Source of the DNA: Debaryomyces hansenii CBS767
Lineage: Eukaryota; Ascomycota; Pichiomycetes; Serinales; Debaryomycetaceae
NCBI RefSeq assembly: GCF_000006445.2
Contig: NC_006045.2
Location: 930,001-994,000 of the forward strand
Direction: 5' to 3'
DNA: 64,000 bases
Part shown: one piece after another, positions 63,443 through 64,000 of the stretch
How positions within the stretch are numbered: position 1 is the first letter of the stretch
How the letters are laid out: each line of letters starts with the position of its first letter
Notes under the pieces: generated by a model
Seen by the model: only the letters and a program-made list of their open reading frames with translations
Told to the model about the DNA's origin: nothing
Databases searched by the model: none
Position numbers and translations under genes: made by a program

Positions 63443-63889
63443 TGTTGAAATATATTATTCTATTTTATGCGAAGTCAGAATTAATTGAGAAATTATATAA
63501 AGCGGCTGCAAATTCCTTTATATCCCAATAGAATCAGAATGCCGTTTGGTTCTTCATTGTTATACCATAAGGATTACGTCCGCCTTGTGGTTATACAAGC
63601 TACCATTGGATAGTAGTTTGGCCGGAAGAAAGGCTCTAATAAAATGCCTTTCGGTTTCCATATATCTGCCATTCCATTGGCCGTTTTCCTGGAAACAACG
63701 GGAAGCGTAATCCTATTCTTGTGGAAATCTTGGACTATATAAAGAGGTCCTTGGACCTCATAAAATACAGAACTTATATAGAGATTAAGTAAATTATATA
63801 TTATAATTAACACTGATAAACTGATTAACTGAAACTGAACCTGACACTGACTTGACAATGTATGCTACTTTTGAGAATTTACTTCAACA
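63443..63889 (+). repeat. LTR subtype III (447 bp), inverted relative to copy 3
   Basis: TGTTGAAATATATTATTC...CTTCAACA on the plus strand. U3 resembles subtype I, the hairpin after the TATA box is GAGGTC-CTTG-GACCTC, and the ACTGA-repeat part is shorter. It ends with the coding stretch MYATFENLLQQ, with one synonymous TTC to TTT difference from the other LTRs. Flanks AAACT and GCAGC are not a duplication. Confidence 0.9.
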
Positions 63890-63964
63890 GCAGCATCGCG
63901 CAGGAAATGAAAACTAACACCTGAAGAAGTCGCACGACTGATAGAAATCAAGTTACGACCACCT
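63890..63964 (-). mobile_element. Diverged pol scrap between two LTRs
   Basis: The minus strand encodes GGRNLISISRATSSGVSFHF, clearly related to CGRNLISVSRASKGGSTFHL of family A GAG-pre-integrase but with many DNA differences. It belongs to an older or different family, perhaps B. Confidence 0.8.
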
Positions 63965-64000
63965 TGTTGAAATATTCTGAAGAATTCACATTTCAGAATA
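63965..64000 (+). repeat. Start of a further LTR at the window edge
   Basis: TGTTGAAATATTCTGAAGAA and on to the window end. It shares the first 11 bases with family A LTRs and then differs, so it is another subtype. The rest lies outside the window. Confidence 0.7.

Noticed and set aside
60028..63889. Copy 3 as a simple insertion bounded by inverted LTR ends
   Set aside because: The outer flanks (TTACA and GCAGC) do not form a target duplication, and the left LTR is only a 45-bp stub fused to pol by deletion.

Overview
This window is nuclear DNA of a budding yeast (Saccharomycotina), most likely a Debaryomyces-like member of the CTG-Ser clade. The evidence is AT-rich DNA with compact genes, short introns near the start codon with TACTAAC branch points, a GRIM-19-type complex I subunit (Saccharomyces has no complex I), and copia-type retrotransposons of the Ty5/Tca5 kind. 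If CTG is read as serine here, Leu residues inferred from CTG codons in my readings would really be Ser. The genus is inference.

Positions 1 to about 45,100 are ordinary gene-dense euchromatin on both strands: RSM25 (partial), an unrecognised probably mitochondrial protein, a small membrane protein, YFH1, an SP-RING SUMO ligase, a spliced tricalbin gene, RPA190, FUN14, a dual-specificity-phosphatase-like gene without catalytic cysteine, FMC1, spliced IDH1, tRNA-Val(AAC), an unrecognised Ser-rich protein, ADE12, ALG9, YPD1, PHO13, a GRIM-19 homologue, FUN12, RBG1, PSE1, BUD6, EST2 (telomerase RT), TAD3, an NKP2-like kinetochore gene and SFH1. Mitochondrial functions recur (RSM25, YFH1, FUN14, FMC1, IDH1, complex I), but no operon-like logic is implied. 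BUD6 and EST2 converge so tightly that their stop codons overlap.

From 45,133 to the end the DNA is a nest of Ty1/copia elements (here family A), all with pol on the minus strand. Copy 1 (45,133-50,975) is structurally complete: 457-bp LTRs, 5-bp target duplication CAATC, polypurine tract, and a primer site complementary to the anticodon loop of initiator tRNA-Met. A solo LTR lies in its gag. Copy 2 (52,570-57,694) and copy 3 (60,073-63,437) are truncated in gag and abut LTRs in the opposite orientation. LTRs of three U3 subtypes, a second related family (B) and diverged pol scraps fill the spaces. Two captured host or viral remnants lie in the nest: the decapitated start of a Zn2Cys6 transcription-factor gene (51,494-51,571), and a broken secreted, Kex2-processed killer-toxin-like gene followed by an A-rich tract (58,877-60,000).

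The most interesting points are: (1) the killer-like remnant, whose layout recalls the alpha-gamma-beta preprotoxin of dsRNA satellites; (2) family A elements whose single gag-pol frame appears to start in the 5' LTR and certainly stops in the 3' LTR, with the N-terminal Gag peptide conserved in both LTR families; (3) the cluster itself, since clusters of Ty5-like elements have been proposed to mark centromeres in Debaryomyces and relatives.
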